DNA of 64,000 bases from Alphaproteobacteria bacterium (GTDB lineage: Bacteria; Pseudomonadota; Alphaproteobacteria; DSM-16000; Inquilinaceae). The notes under the pieces were generated by a model. That model was not told the DNA's origin, did not search any database, and saw only the letters and a program-made list of their open reading frames with translations. Below are positions 1 to 9,546 of the stretch, piece by piece; positions within the stretch are counted from its first letter, which is position 1, and each line of letters begins with the position of its first letter. The position numbers were made by a program, and so were the translations under genes. The DNA is taken from assembly GCA_028277405.1 (NCBI GenBank), contig JANQGH010000030.1:1-64000 (forward strand), in the 5' to 3' direction.

Positions 1-150
1 CGCTATAAACGACCCAAGTCACCAAACCACAGCCCGAGACCCAAACCGCCTACCGCGTATCCCTTCTCTACTTCCAGATTCTATTGTCAAATAACCGGCC
101 GGGCGAAGCCGCCTCGGCGCCCCGATCTGGCGGTTGCCGCCGCGTCGAGA
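1..150 (-). other. probable 5' leader of an rRNA operon (16S lies beyond the left edge)
   Basis: Read on the minus strand, this stretch follows a strong promoter and holds no credible reading frame. It contains a TTTGACAAT element followed by AGAAGGGATACGCGGTAGG-like sequence, which resembles the conserved leader upstream of 16S rRNA in many alphaproteobacteria. The 16S gene itself would lie left of base 1 and cannot be seen, so the call is an inference from promoter strength and leader resemblance recalled from related genomes. Confidence 0.5.
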
Positions 151-156
151 GGCGGG

Positions 157-186
157 GTTATAGGCCCGCCCGATGACACTTGTCAA
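157..186 (-). promoter_or_regulatory. strong sigma-70-type promoter, probably for rrn
   Basis: On the minus strand a perfect TTGACA -35 (bases 186-181) and a TATAAC -10 (162-157) are separated by 18 nt. This is the best promoter match in the window and points left, away from the M23 gene. Bases 187-473, between it and the M23 gene, show no reading frame or regulatory element I can support. Confidence 0.65.
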
Positions 187-473
187 ACCCTTTCCTGCAA
201 TCTTTTTGTCATCTGGGACGGGCGGGCAGCACAGCCGATAACCTGCTGATAATCTGTCGATTTTTCGAACCAAAAAGAGATGCCGTGCAGTTTATCGCCT
301 TCCGCGAGAGCGCGAATTCGCGATCACTGACGCAAACGCCGCTACGGCCATACCGGTTGACGCGAATGGACGCTTCCACCATTGTCCGCGCCACCCACGA
401 TCGGGTCCATCGAGTCGCCCTGGCCGCATGACAAAGGCGGCGGTCGATACGTTCGCCCAACGCAGTCGGGAGT

Positions 474-1811
474 GTGTCCGTGGCCTCATCCAAGGCTGTT
501 TGTGTTTTCGCCGCCGTTGCCTTCTCTGTCACCCTCACCACCAGCACCGTTCAAGGTCAAGACGAGGCACAGGGCTCGGCCGATCCGATACCGCCGGAAG
601 GCCTGACGCAGCTGGACGATATTCTGGCCTACGGCGTCGCCGACAGTCTCTTGGAGCAGCCCTATCGGGTGGGTGAGGAGACCATCACCCTGATCCTGCA
701 GGACGGCGAGAACCTGTCGCTGTTGCTGGAGCGGGCCGGGATCGCCAACAATGATCGCTACGCCATCGCCGCGGTTCTCGAAGAACACATGGATTTGCGC
801 CGGCTGCGGGCCGGCAAGGAATTCGTCCTGACCATTCGCTATGACGGGCTGACGCGCGAGCTGCGCACGCTTGAGGTTCTGCCCACGGTGGACACGATCG
901 TGCTGGTCGATCGCAATCCTGAGTCCGGGGTCTACACCGCCCGGGCCGTGCCCAACGCGCTTACCAGCCGCCTGTCCGGGGGCGCCGGACCGATCACCCA
1001 TAGCCTTTTTGCCACGGCGGTCGACCAGGGTGTGCCGGACGCTGTCGTACTGAGGGCCATTCAGGCCTTCTCGTTCAATGTCGACTTCCAACGCGATATC
1101 CAGCCTGAGGACGATTTCGCGATCCTTTATGAGCAGGACTTCTTCGCCGACGGCACGCTGGCCCGCAACGGCAACATTCTGCATGCGCGGCTGACTCTGT
1201 CCGGCCGGGATCTCGAATTGTTTCGCTACGAGGACGCCGAGGGGCTGGTCGACTATTACAACCGCGACGGCGAATCCATGCGCCGCTATTTGATGCGCAC
1301 GCCGATTGACGGCGCGCGCCTGTCATCACGGTTCGGCATGCGGCGCCACCCGATCCTGGGCTATTCGCGCATGCATCGGGGGATCGACTTTGCCGCCCCC
1401 ACCGGCACGCCGATCTATGCCGCCGGCGATGGGGTGATCGACTTCCTGGGCACCAACAGCGGCTATGGCAGGTATATCCGCATCCGGCACAACAGCCGCC
1501 TGTCGACCGCCTACGCCCATATGAGCCGCTACCGCTCCGGCCTCGGCAGAGGCGACAGGGTCGATCAAGGCGACATCATCGGCTATGTCGGCAGTTCCGG
1601 CATGTCGACCGGTCCGCATCTGCACTACGAGGTGCTGGTCAACGGCGCACAGGTCAATCCGCTCGATGTGGACCTGCCGACCGGGCGGAACCTCGAAGGC
1701 GCGGAGCTGGCGGATTTCGAGGTGCAGGTAGCCGAGATGGAGCGAGCCCTTCAGGACGCCCTCTTGCATAATGAGGCGGCGCAGCAGGCTGCGATCCCGC
1801 CAGCGGAGTAG
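474..1811 (+). CDS. M23 family peptidoglycan DD-metallopeptidase
   Basis: This is a secreted zinc endopeptidase that would cut peptide cross-bridges in the cell wall. The N-terminus (about residues 1-28) is a signal peptide or anchor. The C-terminal half is a LytM/M23 domain with the zinc motifs HRGID (H301, D305) and HLH (382-384). The middle resembles the OapA/LysM-like region common in YebA/MepM-type proteins, with the phrase YNRDGESMRRYLMRTPI just before the catalytic domain, which is typical of that group. The start is GTG; a GGGAG at 468-472 is better placed for a GTG at 480, so the protein may be two residues shorter. It lies 52 nt upstream of the rhomboid gene on the same strand. Confidence 0.9.
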   Translation: MSVASSKAVCVFAAVAFSVTLTTSTVQGQDEAQGSADPIPPEGLTQLDDILAYGVADSLLEQPYRVGEETITLILQDGENLSLLLERAGIANNDRYAIAAVLEEHMDLRRLRAGKEFVLTIRYDGLTRELRTLEVLPTVDTIVLVDRNPESGVYTARAVPNALTSRLSGGAGPITHSLFATAVDQGVPDAVVLRAIQAFSFNVDFQRDIQPEDDFAILYEQDFFADGTLARNGNILHARLTLSGRDLELFRYEDAEGLVDYYNRDGESMRRYLMRTPIDGARLSSRFGMRRHPILGYSRMHRGIDFAAPTGTPIYAAGDGVIDFLGTNSGYGRYIRIRHNSRLSTAYAHMSRYRSGLGRGDRVDQGDIIGYVGSSGMSTGPHLHYEVLVNGAQVNPLDVDLPTGRNLEGAELADFEVQVAEMERALQDALLHNEAAQQAAIPPAE

Positions 1812-1863
1812 CCAAGACGGTCGCGCCCACGATCGCGAAAGGGCGGGCTGACCGCACGCAGTC

Positions 1864-2628
1864 ATGCTGCCGATCAGGCTGAATGCGCCTAGGGGCGCCG
1901 AGACGCCGGCCCTGGCCCTGCTGATGGCCATCCTGACGATGGTCTTCTTCACACAGATGGCGCTCGACTTTTCGCGGGATACCGACCTGGTCGCCGCCGC
2001 CTCGCTGGCGCCCCGGCTAATGACCGGTGGCGACGGCACCTTCATCGGCGAGAGTTATCGGCTGATCACCGCCGCGTTTCTGCATGGCGGCATCATCCAT
2101 TTTCTAAGCAATGTCTGGGTCTTGTGGCTGTTCGGGCGATCGGTCGAAACGGCCTTGGGCAGTCTGCGTTTCGGACTGCTGTTTCTGCTGACGGCGGCGC
2201 TGGGCAATTTGGCGCATCTGGCGGTGTATCCGGACAGCGCCGTGCCCGCGATCGGGGCGTCCGGCGCCGTTTCAGGCCTGTTTGGCGCCTTCATCCGGCT
2301 CTATCCCCGCGCACAGGTGATGGTCGTGGTGCCGATCGTGATCCTGCCGGTTTGGTTCTGGCTGCGCGCCCTCTGGTTTGTGTTGTTCTGGTTTGCCCTG
2401 CAGCTTCTCCAGGGCTTCTTTGCGCTGGACGATCCTTTGGTCGGCGGCGGCATCGCCTGGTGGATTCACATCGGCGGCTTCCTGGCAGGGCTCGCGCTGG
2501 GCAAGGTGCTGGCCAAGCAGATCCTGCCGATGCCGCCCGATCCGCCGCCGTCAAAGGGCATCGGCAAGGCACAGCGGCCCTGGGGCGGACGCAGTCGCAC
2601 AAGACCTTGGGATAGAACCGAGCGTTAG
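1864..2628 (+). CDS. rhomboid family intramembrane serine protease
   Basis: This is a polytopic inner-membrane protease that cleaves transmembrane substrates. The rhomboid signature GASGAVSGLFG gives the catalytic Ser133, and His202 in WWIHIGGFLAG is the second member of the dyad. About six hydrophobic helices are visible. The N-terminal loop carries the LHGGIIHFLSNVWVLWLFG segment typical of bacterial rhomboids. The C-terminus is a short basic, proline-rich cytoplasmic tail. The length of 254 residues is normal for the family. The gene faces the VOC gene with 21 nt between their stop codons. Confidence 0.92.
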   Translation: MLPIRLNAPRGAETPALALLMAILTMVFFTQMALDFSRDTDLVAAASLAPRLMTGGDGTFIGESYRLITAAFLHGGIIHFLSNVWVLWLFGRSVETALGSLRFGLLFLLTAALGNLAHLAVYPDSAVPAIGASGAVSGLFGAFIRLYPRAQVMVVVPIVILPVWFWLRALWFVLFWFALQLLQGFFALDDPLVGGGIAWWIHIGGFLAGLALGKVLAKQILPMPPDPPPSKGIGKAQRPWGGRSRTRPWDRTER

Positions 2629-2649
2629 CGGTCGGCGGCCGGCATCGCG

Positions 2650-3444
2650 TCAGGCCGCGACAAATCGGATGTCGATCCCACTGATTGGCTGATCCGACCT
2701 GGTCGCGTTGTCTTCAGAGACTGCCCCGAGGCCCGCACGATCGAGCCACGCTGCCATCGTCGCAAGGTCGCCGACACCAATCGTCATATGTTCGACCGCC
2801 GGCGTGCCGGGCGCGAACCGAAGAATCGTACCGCCGGCTGAAACGCGAAGCCCACCATCGACCTCAGCGACGGTCCCGGGACCGAACACGGCTTCGTAGC
2901 TGGAGGCAAGCCGACCGGGGTCCGGCACGCGCAGGGCGATCTCGCGAAGTCCGGTCGCACCGTTGGGATGGGTCAGCCAGTCGGCGCGGCGAACCAGATC
3001 CGGCGTCAGATGCTTACAGAAGAAAGTACTGAAGCCGAACGCGTCCGGATCTCGCGGATAGACCAGATGGAAGCGCGGCGTGACCGTGCCCTCCGGCAGT
3101 TCCAGCAGGCGCGCCAGGTCCTTCGGCGGATCGCCGGCCTCGCCGATGCCTTCAAGTGCTCGGTACACGGCCTCTGGCTCTTGAGTGGCCAAGGCAAGGC
3201 CCAGCAGGCCCTCCCCCTTGTCCTCAAGAAACCGGTCGAGGCCATAGACATACTGCTCCGGATCGAGAATGCCGAGCAGTTCGACATAGTCGTCTGGGAA
3301 CATGACGCAGTAGTTCGCCGTGCCCCAACCGATATGGCGGCCGCGCGGCGTGACCGTGAAGCCGAGGCGCCGCCAAAGGGCAGCCGACGCTTCCAGATCG
3401 GCAACGCCGATGATGATGTGGTCAAGCCCGGAAGACGCCGGCAT
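2650..3444 (-). CDS. VOC (glyoxalase-like) family protein
   Basis: The protein opens with a vicinal-oxygen-chelate module (GLDHIIIGVADLEASAALWRR) and a second module begins near NGATGLREIALRVPDPGRLA, so it is a two-module VOC protein of the glyoxalase-like (PF13468-type) group. The substrate is unknown. The frame also stays open to a TTG at 3465, which would overlap the DUF924 stop as TTGA; I prefer the ATG at 3444. It follows the DUF924 gene with essentially no gap, so the two are probably co-transcribed. Confidence 0.8.
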   Translation of the reverse strand: MPASSGLDHIIIGVADLEASAALWRRLGFTVTPRGRHIGWGTANYCVMFPDDYVELLGILDPEQYVYGLDRFLEDKGEGLLGLALATQEPEAVYRALEGIGEAGDPPKDLARLLELPEGTVTPRFHLVYPRDPDAFGFSTFFCKHLTPDLVRRADWLTHPNGATGLREIALRVPDPGRLASSYEAVFGPGTVAEVDGGLRVSAGGTILRFAPGTPAVEHMTIGVGDLATMAAWLDRAGLGAVSEDNATRSDQPISGIDIRFVAA

Positions 3445-3461
3445 ATCGGTCCCGCCCGCGC

Positions 3462-4022
3462 TCAAAAGCTTGAGTTGGGCTCTTTCAGAAAGGCCAACTC
3501 TTCCTCGGTGCTCGGCCGGCCTAAGACCGCGTTGCGGTGGGGAAAGCGGCCGAACCGGGCGATGATATCCCGGTGCATTTCGGCATAGCGGACGAACTCG
3601 TCATCGCCGATACGCTCGGCCATCAGCTTGATGCAGAGTTCTTGATCGTCCAGATCTTCGCAATGCTCGAACGGCATGTAGTAGAAGAGCCGCCGGTCCA
3701 CGGGTTGCTGCATGTCGAAGCCGGACGCGATGGCCCGCCGCGCCACCTCCGTGGCCTTTTCGTCCGTGGCAAACGCGCGCGGATCGCCGCGGAACAGGTT
3801 GCGCGGCATTTGGTCGAGCAGGATGATCAGGGCGAGCGCGCCGTCGGCATGTTGCTGCCAATCGTCGTAGTCGCCCCGCGACGCGGCCTCGACATCGGCC
3901 AGAAAGCGGTTACGGATCGCCGCGTCGAAGGCGTCGCTCTTCTTGAACCAGTCGTCGAAACCGTGGTCGACCAACCAGAATTGCAGGATTTCGGCGACTT
4001 TATCGCCGTCGGACCGAGACAT
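3462..4022 (-). CDS. DUF924 family protein
   Basis: The 186-residue protein has the hallmarks of DUF924: an N-terminal ILQFWLVDHGFDDWFKKSDAFD segment, LIILLDQMPRNLFRGDPRAFATD, and the YYMPFEHCEDLDDQELC motif. The family has a TPR-like helical fold and no established function. The open frame extends upstream into cytochrome c1, but the ATG at 4022 matches the usual family N-terminus. The cytochrome c1 stop is 18 nt upstream, so this gene may be read at the end of the fbc operon. Confidence 0.88.
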   Translation of the reverse strand: MSRSDGDKVAEILQFWLVDHGFDDWFKKSDAFDAAIRNRFLADVEAASRGDYDDWQQHADGALALIILLDQMPRNLFRGDPRAFATDEKATEVARRAIASGFDMQQPVDRRLFYYMPFEHCEDLDDQELCIKLMAERIGDDEFVRYAEMHRDIIARFGRFPHRNAVLGRPSTEEELAFLKEPNSSF

Positions 4023-4039
4023 CGGCGGCCGCGCCGACC

Positions 4040-4831
4040 CTAGTGCACCTTCGCCCAGATCTTGCGCTTCACGGCGTAAAGCAGACCGGCGAAGATCAGC
4101 AGATAGATGATCACGCCACGACCGGTGTTCAGACGATCCTCGAGGTTGGGTTCGGATGTCCAGGCCAGGAAGTTCGTGACGTCCCACGCCATCTGCTGTG
4201 TCGTCGCCTCGGTGCCGTCGGTGTATTGAACCGCGCCATCCCCCAGCATGTTCGGCATCGCGATCTGATGGCCGGGGAAATACTCATTGTAGCTCATGCC
4301 CGCCGACAGTTCGACATCGTCAGGCGCCTCGACATAGCCGGTCAGCAGCCCGTAGAGGTAGTCGGCGCCGCCCGCCCTGGCCTCAACCATCAAGCTCAGA
4401 TCGGGCGGATAGGCGTTGTTGTTGGCGGCCCTGGCCGCCTGCTCGTTGGCAAACGGTGCCACGAAACGGTCCTGCGGCAAGCCGGGACGTTCGAACATGT
4501 CGCCGGAGTCATCGGGGCCGTCCGTCACGGAATAGCGCTGCGCGATAGCTTCGACCTCGGCCTCGGTGAAGCCCAGAGCCGTCAGATTTCGATAGGCGAC
4601 ATAGTCCAGCGCGTGGCAGAGCGAACAGACCTCCAGATAGACCTGCAGCCCCCGCTGCGAGGCGGCCCGATCAAAGGTGCCGAAGACACCGTCGAAACTC
4701 CAATCCTGCGCCGGCGGCGTCGGGGCCTCCTCGGCCGCGATGGCCGGCGTCAGCGCCCCGCCCAGGAGAACGGCGAATGCCGCGAAGAGGGATGTGATCG
4801 ATCGCATGGGTCGTTCTAACGCCTTGTCCAT
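4040..4831 (-). CDS. petC: cytochrome c1 of the bc1 complex
   Basis: This is the haem-c subunit of complex III; it takes electrons from the Rieske centre and passes them to cytochrome c. The haem-binding motif CSLCH is at 69-73, a signal peptide covers about residues 9-33, and a C-terminal anchor (GVIIYLLIFAGLLYAVKRK) holds it to the membrane. A Met-containing MPNMLGDGAVQYTDG segment provides the likely axial ligand. The start chosen is the ATG at 4831, which overlaps the cytochrome b stop as ATGA; a second ATG at 4807 is possible. Confidence 0.95.
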   Translation of the reverse strand: MDKALERPMRSITSLFAAFAVLLGGALTPAIAAEEAPTPPAQDWSFDGVFGTFDRAASQRGLQVYLEVCSLCHALDYVAYRNLTALGFTEAEVEAIAQRYSVTDGPDDSGDMFERPGLPQDRFVAPFANEQAARAANNNAYPPDLSLMVEARAGGADYLYGLLTGYVEAPDDVELSAGMSYNEYFPGHQIAMPNMLGDGAVQYTDGTEATTQQMAWDVTNFLAWTSEPNLEDRLNTGRGVIIYLLIFAGLLYAVKRKIWAKVH

Positions 4832-6114
4832 CACTCGGCCGGAGCGGCGGCCATGCCCGCGGCACTGCGACCGCGCGGCAGAACCGCCTCGGCAATGCTG
4901 CGGGGCAGTGGTTTGGGTCGTTCGAATTTGCCGAGCAGCGGCAACACGACCAGGAAGTGCAGGAAGTAGTAGAGGGTTGCCAACTGGGCGATCAGGACGT
5001 TGATGCCCTCGGCCGGCTGCGACCCCATATAGCCCAGCACCAGAACGTCGATCACGAACAGCCAGAAGAACCACTTGTAGACCGGCCGGTACTTCGCGCT
5101 GCGGACCTTGGACGTGTCGAGCCAAGACACGAAGAACAGCACGATGATCGAGCCGAACATCAAGATCACGCCACCCAGTTCGGCGGGGATGAAAAGGAAG
5201 TTGAACGTGACCGCCCGCAGGATCGCGTAGAAGGGCAGGAAGTACCATTCCGGCACGATATGGGAGGGCGTCACCAGCGGATTGGCCGGAATGTAGTTGT
5301 CCGGATGGCCCATGAAGTTCGGCGCGAAGAACACCATGATCGAAAACAGGATCAGGCAGACCGCCAGGCCGAACGTGTCCTTCATCGTGTAATAGGGATG
5401 GAAGGGCAGCGTGTCCTGCGGGCCCTTCGGCTCGATGCCGGTCGGGTTGTTCGAGCCGGTGACGTGCAACGCTGCAATGTGCAGCACGACGACACCCAGG
5501 ATCACGAACGGCAGCAGGAAGTGCAGCGAGAAGAACCGGTTGAGCGTCGGATTGTCGACCGAGAAGCCGCCCCACAGCCAGGTGACGATCGCGTCGCCCA
5601 CCCAGGGAATGGTCGAAAACAGGTTGGTAATGACGGTCGCGCCCCAATAGCTCATCTGGCCCCAGGGCAGGACGTAGCCCATGAACGCCGTCGCCATCAT
5701 CAGCAGGAATATGACGACGCCGAGCATCCAGAGCAGTTCACGCGGCGCCTTGTACGATCCGTAATACAGCCCGCGGAACATGTGAATGTAGACCACGATG
5801 AAGAAGAAGCTGGCGCCGTTCATGTGCAGATAGCGCAACAGCCAGCCGCCATTCACGTCGCGCATGATGCGCTCGACACTGGCGAACGCCTGATCCGTGC
5901 TTGGCGTGTAGTGCATCGCCAGCATGACGCCGGTGGCGATCATCAAGACCAGGAAGAACATGGCGAGCGCGCCGAAATTCCAAAGGTAATTGAAATTCCT
6001 GGGCGTCGGGAACTCACCATACTCCCGATGCATCATGCTGAATATCGGCAGGCGCCGATCGATCCAGCGCACTGCCGGATTTCTGTACTCTACAGCGGAT
6101 GAGCCGTGGGCCAT
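4831..6114 (-). CDS. petB: cytochrome b of the bc1 complex
   Basis: This is the quinol-oxidising membrane subunit of complex III. Two pairs of haem-ligand histidines with the expected spacing of 14 are visible: H97/H111 and H197/H211. The PEWY loop that forms part of the quinol-oxidation site is at 287-290. Eight transmembrane helices fit the hydrophobic pattern. It is an undivided bacterial cytochrome b of 427 residues. Its stop overlaps the cytochrome c1 start, and it follows the Rieske gene by 28 nt, so all three genes form one operon. Confidence 0.97.
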   Translation of the reverse strand: MAHGSSAVEYRNPAVRWIDRRLPIFSMMHREYGEFPTPRNFNYLWNFGALAMFFLVLMIATGVMLAMHYTPSTDQAFASVERIMRDVNGGWLLRYLHMNGASFFFIVVYIHMFRGLYYGSYKAPRELLWMLGVVIFLLMMATAFMGYVLPWGQMSYWGATVITNLFSTIPWVGDAIVTWLWGGFSVDNPTLNRFFSLHFLLPFVILGVVVLHIAALHVTGSNNPTGIEPKGPQDTLPFHPYYTMKDTFGLAVCLILFSIMVFFAPNFMGHPDNYIPANPLVTPSHIVPEWYFLPFYAILRAVTFNFLFIPAELGGVILMFGSIIVLFFVSWLDTSKVRSAKYRPVYKWFFWLFVIDVLVLGYMGSQPAEGINVLIAQLATLYYFLHFLVVLPLLGKFERPKPLPRSIAEAVLPRGRSAAGMAAAPAE

Positions 6115-6142
6115 CGCATCCGTCTCCCTTAGCGGCGGCTAA

Positions 6143-6706
6143 TCACGCCTCGCCGATAACGATTTGCTGTTCCTCGACGAACGTATATTCGGGAACCAGC
6201 AGGTTTTCCGGTGCCGGTCCCTGGCGGATACGGCCCGACGTATCGTAGTGCGACCCATGGCACGGGCAAAAGTAACCGCCATAGTCGCCACGCGGATCGG
6301 TGCTCTTCTGGCCCAGCGGCACGCAGCCCAGATGGGTGCAGATGCCGACCACGACCATGTAGTTCGGCTCCACCGGGAAGCGTTCGGCGTCGGTCTGCGG
6401 ATCCGGCAGGATCGCCGGGTCGACGCTCTCCGCCTCGGCGATCTCTTCCGGTGTGCGATACCGTATGAAGACCGGCTTGCCCTGCCACATCACGGTGATC
6501 GCCTGGCCGACCTCCAGGGCCGACAGATCGACATCGACCGTCGCCAGGGCCAGCGTGTCGGCGGCCGGGTTCATCGAGTTGATGAACGGCCACACCGCAA
6601 CGCCCAGACCGACGACGCCAACGGCCGCGGTCGTCAGATAAAGAAAATCGCGTCTCGTGCCGCCCTCATGTTCGGGATCGGCACCGTGTTCGGTAGTATC
6701 CGCCAT
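6143..6706 (-). CDS. petA: Rieske iron-sulfur subunit of the bc1 complex
   Basis: The 2Fe-2S ligand boxes CTHLGC (C123, H125) and CPCHGS (C147, H150) are intact, as are the disulfide cysteines C128 and C149. The N-terminus carries a twin-arginine motif (TRRDFLYLTT) followed by one membrane helix that acts as the uncleaved anchor. At 187 residues it is a normal alphaproteobacterial Rieske protein. It is the first gene of the fbc operon, with AAGGA just upstream of the ATG. Confidence 0.97.
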   Translation of the reverse strand: MADTTEHGADPEHEGGTRRDFLYLTTAAVGVVGLGVAVWPFINSMNPAADTLALATVDVDLSALEVGQAITVMWQGKPVFIRYRTPEEIAEAESVDPAILPDPQTDAERFPVEPNYMVVVGICTHLGCVPLGQKSTDPRGDYGGYFCPCHGSHYDTSGRIRQGPAPENLLVPEYTFVEEQQIVIGEA

Positions 6707-6738
6707 ATCCGTCCTTGTCGTGGACCTCTTAGCAAAAT

Positions 6739-6766
6739 TCTATAGCACTCCCGCCCAGCACGGAAA
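6739..6766 (-). promoter_or_regulatory. candidate promoter of the fbc operon
   Basis: On the minus strand TTTCCG (6766-6761) and TATAGA (6744-6739) are separated by 16 nt, about 33 nt upstream of the Rieske start. The spacer is slightly short, so this is only a plausible assignment. Confidence 0.35.
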
Positions 6767-6910
6767 GAATATGCGGCAACGGGACGCGCAAGGGTGGACT
6801 GGGCCGGAACAGGCCCGAATTGCGCTGGCGCGACCGTATACGCCGTAGCGGCATCTTTGCCAACCGCGAAACAGCGTCGGCACGCCCGGCGCCGACAGTC
6901 AGGAAGTCGT

Positions 6911-7366
6911 ATGCGCCTGGTTTTGTATCAGCCGGACATCCCTCAGAATACCGGCGCCATCCTCAGGCTGGGCGCTTGCCTTGACGCCGGGATCGACATT
7001 ATCGAGCCTTGCGGCTTCGTATTGGACGATCGCCGGTTGCGGCGCGCGGCGATGGATTACCTCGATCTTCTGGAGTGGCGGCGCTGGCCCTCGTGGGAGA
7101 CCTATCGGGCGACCCGGCACGCGGGACGCCTGGTCCTGCTGACCACCCGCGCGACCACCGCCCATCATCAGTACCGGTTCGAGCCCGACGATCGCTTGCT
7201 TCTCGGGCGCGAGAGCGCGGGCGTGCCCGACACCGTACACCAAGCGGCGGACGCGCGAATCAAGGTGCCGCTGCGACCCGAGGCGCGGTCCCTGAACGTG
7301 GTGACGGCGGCGGCCATTGTGGCCGGCGAGGCCCTTCGCCAAACTGGCGCGTTCGATGCGGGGTGA
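6911..7366 (+). CDS. trmL: tRNA (cytidine(34)-2'-O)-methyltransferase
   Basis: This 151-residue SPOUT methyltransferase is expected to methylate the wobble nucleotide of some leucine tRNAs. It begins [20 protein letters not shown], a nearly diagnostic TrmL start, and has the GRESAGVP and [19 protein letters not shown] segments that make the trefoil-knot SAM site. The open frame continues upstream, but the ATG at 6911 matches the family. It is divergent from the fbc operon and 31 nt upstream of hemF. Confidence 0.93.
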   Translation: MRLVLYQPDIPQNTGAILRLGACLDAGIDIIEPCGFVLDDRRLRRAAMDYLDLLEWRRWPSWETYRATRHAGRLVLLTTRATTAHHQYRFEPDDRLLLGRESAGVPDTVHQAADARIKVPLRPEARSLNVVTAAAIVAGEALRQTGAFDAG

Positions 7367-7397
7367 ACGGGCCGACTGTTCCAAAGACGGAGGTGTT

Positions 7398-8294
7398 ATG
7401 AGTGTAGCAACGGACGAGCAAAGGATGCCGAACGTCCCCACCGAAGAGCAAAAGAACGCGGCGGCCGACTGGTTCGCCCGGTTGCGCGACCGGATTTGTG
7501 GCGCGTTTGAGTCGTTGGAGGACCGCCTTACCGGATCGCTATCGAAGCAACCGCCCGGGCGATTCGAGCGAACCGCCTGGAAACGCCCCGACCATGCCGG
7601 CGGCGAAGGCGGCGGCGGGGTGATGTCGGTCATGCATGGGCGGGTGTTCGAGAAGGTCGGCGTCAATGTCTCGACCGTGCATGGAACCTTTTCGCCGGAG
7701 TTCCGGTCGCGCATTCCGGGCGCGGCGGAGGATGGCCGGTTCTGGGCCAGCGGCATCAGCCTTGTGGCGCACATGCAAAGCCCCGTGGTGCCGGCGGTTC
7801 ACATGAACACCCGAATGATCGTGACCACGAAGGGCTGGTTCGGCGGTGGCGCGGACCTCACGCCGATGGTCGAGGACCCGGCCGATACGGCGGACTTTCA
7901 CGCGCGGCTGCGACAAGCATGCGATGCCCATGATCCGACCTATTACCCGCGCTTCAAGAAATGGTGCGACGAGTACTTTTTCTTGAAGCATCGAAACGAG
8001 GCAAGGGGGGTCGGCGGCATCTTTTACGACAATGTGGACAGCGGCGACTGGCACGCTGACTTCGCGTTTACCCGCGACGTCGGGGAGGCCTTTCTCGACA
8101 TCTACCCACGCCTGGTCGACAGGAAGATGGACCTGCCCTGGACCGACGCCCAGCGCGAGCATCAACTGGCGCGTCGCGGCCGATATGTCGAGTTCAACCT
8201 GCTTTACGACCGTGGCACGGTGTTCGGACTACAGACTGGCGGTAACGTCGACGCCATCCTAATGTCACTTCCGCCAGTCGTGAAATGGCCGTAA
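7398..8294 (+). CDS. hemF: oxygen-dependent coproporphyrinogen III oxidase
   Basis: The enzyme oxidatively decarboxylates coproporphyrinogen III to protoporphyrinogen IX in haem synthesis. The family core is clear: [16 protein letters not shown] and [11 protein letters not shown] segments, [40 protein letters not shown] and the C-terminal [15 protein letters not shown]. The length of 298 residues is typical. The ATG at 7398 has a GGAGG five bases upstream (7389-7393). It probably shares a transcript with trmL. Haem supply fits the neighbouring cytochrome genes, although they lie on the other strand. Confidence 0.97.
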   Translation: MSVATDEQRMPNVPTEEQKNAAADWFARLRDRICGAFESLEDRLTGSLSKQPPGRFERTAWKRPDHAGGEGGGGVMSVMHGRVFEKVGVNVSTVHGTFSPEFRSRIPGAAEDGRFWASGISLVAHMQSPVVPAVHMNTRMIVTTKGWFGGGADLTPMVEDPADTADFHARLRQACDAHDPTYYPRFKKWCDEYFFLKHRNEARGVGGIFYDNVDSGDWHADFAFTRDVGEAFLDIYPRLVDRKMDLPWTDAQREHQLARRGRYVEFNLLYDRGTVFGLQTGGNVDAILMSLPPVVKWP

Positions 8295-8308
8295 TAGAGC
8301 TTTAGGAC

Positions 8309-8923
8309 ATGATGGATCGAAGAGCCGGAGACGCTGCGATGGAACGGGCCAAATCCCCAAGAAGCTGGTTTCTGGCCGTGCTGGTGGCGTTGGTCCTGCC
8401 CCTTGGCGCCGCGCTGGCTCAAACCGAAGCACCGGAAAGTCCCGAGCCGACGGTCGCGATTTCCGACTTCATGGGCAACTGGCAGGGCATGGGCGTTCTT
8501 GAGACAGAGGACAGTCTCTTCTTCGCCATGAACCGGCGCGACCTCGACGTTACGATCGACGGAGACGACAGACGGTTCACCGTCGAATGGACGACCGTCC
8601 GGCGGTCCGGCGACGATCCCGACGCGCCGGAAATCAGGCGTGAAAGCGCCAGCCTGACATTTTCGCCCGCCGACCACCCGCACGTTTACGAGGCATCGTC
8701 GTCGGAAAGCCCGCTCGATGGCGGCACGATGAGCTGGGCCAGGCTGCATGGCCAAACCCTGTCGGTGTATCAGATGGCAATTACGGAGGATGGCGGCTAC
8801 GCGGTCTCGACCTACGATCGAACGTTGTTGGACGGGGGCGACATGGCGTTGCGGTTCGTTCGATTGCAGGACGGTCAGCCGGTCAGAGAAGTCAACGGCC
8901 AACTGTCGCGGGTGTCGCCATGA
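8309..8923 (+). CDS. secreted protein of unknown function, first of a paralogous pair
   Basis: I do not recognise a named family. The protein has a signal peptide ending near ALAQ (about residue 38 from the first ATG; a second in-frame ATG at 8339 is possible) and a mature part of about 165 residues. A repeated core, DGGYAVSTYDRTLLDGG followed by a strand-rich end with QPVREVNGQLSRV, also occurs in the next gene, so the two are duplicates that have diverged. Their coding ends overlap as ATGA, so translation is probably coupled. It follows hemF by 14 nt. Confidence 0.78.
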   Translation: MMDRRAGDAAMERAKSPRSWFLAVLVALVLPLGAALAQTEAPESPEPTVAISDFMGNWQGMGVLETEDSLFFAMNRRDLDVTIDGDDRRFTVEWTTVRRSGDDPDAPEIRRESASLTFSPADHPHVYEASSSESPLDGGTMSWARLHGQTLSVYQMAITEDGGYAVSTYDRTLLDGGDMALRFVRLQDGQPVREVNGQLSRVSP

Positions 8924-9477
8924 CCCGGCGTCTCATCCTTGCTGTCTTCCTCGTTGGTTGGCTGCCCTTTACCGCACTGGCCGACGAACCGATCGAGGCC
9001 TTCTACGGCGTCTATGTCGGCAGTGCGGAGGTGTTCGATGGCGACGGCAATGTCGTCGAGGAACGCGATCTTGAGATTGAGATCGGCGCGGGCGAGCGTG
9101 GCGCCATCCACATTCGCTGGTCGAACGTGACCTTGGTCGATGGCCGTCGCGACGTGCCTGGCGTCGAATGGCGTCTCCAGCACCTGTCCATGGTCCCCAG
9201 GCGCGGCGACGGCCTGTTCATCGAGGACACGCGCGGCAGCCTGTTCTCGGGGCGCCGCGACATCGAGGTGATGGGTGGCGATGCCCTGCGATGGGGCCGG
9301 ATACAGGACAACAGTCTCGACATCTTTGCCATGGGCGTTCTCGACGATGGCGGCTATGTCCTGCAAAGCTACGCCAGGCGCCTGACCGACATCGGCTTGG
9401 AGATCGAGTTCCGGGCCTACCGAAACGGCAATCTCATTCGCAGCATTCTAGGTCAGACCGTCCGGGTTGATGGATAG
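8920..9477 (+). CDS. secreted protein of unknown function, second of a paralogous pair
   Basis: The 185-residue product starts with a signal peptide (about residues 1-22, ending in ALADE). It keeps the same layout as the upstream protein: an N-terminal FYGVYVG (FMGNWQG in the partner), a central WSNVTLV / WTTVRRS strand, and a C-terminal DDGGYVLQSYARRLTD then RNGNLIRSILGQTVRV. This suggests a small beta-rich periplasmic domain. No catalytic residues stand out. The neighbours are hemF upstream and a convergent lipoprotein gene downstream. Confidence 0.8.
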   Translation: MTRRLILAVFLVGWLPFTALADEPIEAFYGVYVGSAEVFDGDGNVVEERDLEIEIGAGERGAIHIRWSNVTLVDGRRDVPGVEWRLQHLSMVPRRGDGLFIEDTRGSLFSGRRDIEVMGGDALRWGRIQDNSLDIFAMGVLDDGGYVLQSYARRLTDIGLEIEFRAYRNGNLIRSILGQTVRVDG

Positions 9478-9546
9478 ACGCCGACGCGCGCCCGCTGTCA
9501 CCGTCACCGCCACGACATCTGCGAGAACGGTAGCCAGCGCTGGAGC

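Noticed and set aside
4957..6102. A 381-codon open frame on the plus strand
   Set aside because: It is antisense to cytochrome b, and its product is a low-complexity H/Q/R/D-rich sequence typical of shadow frames.
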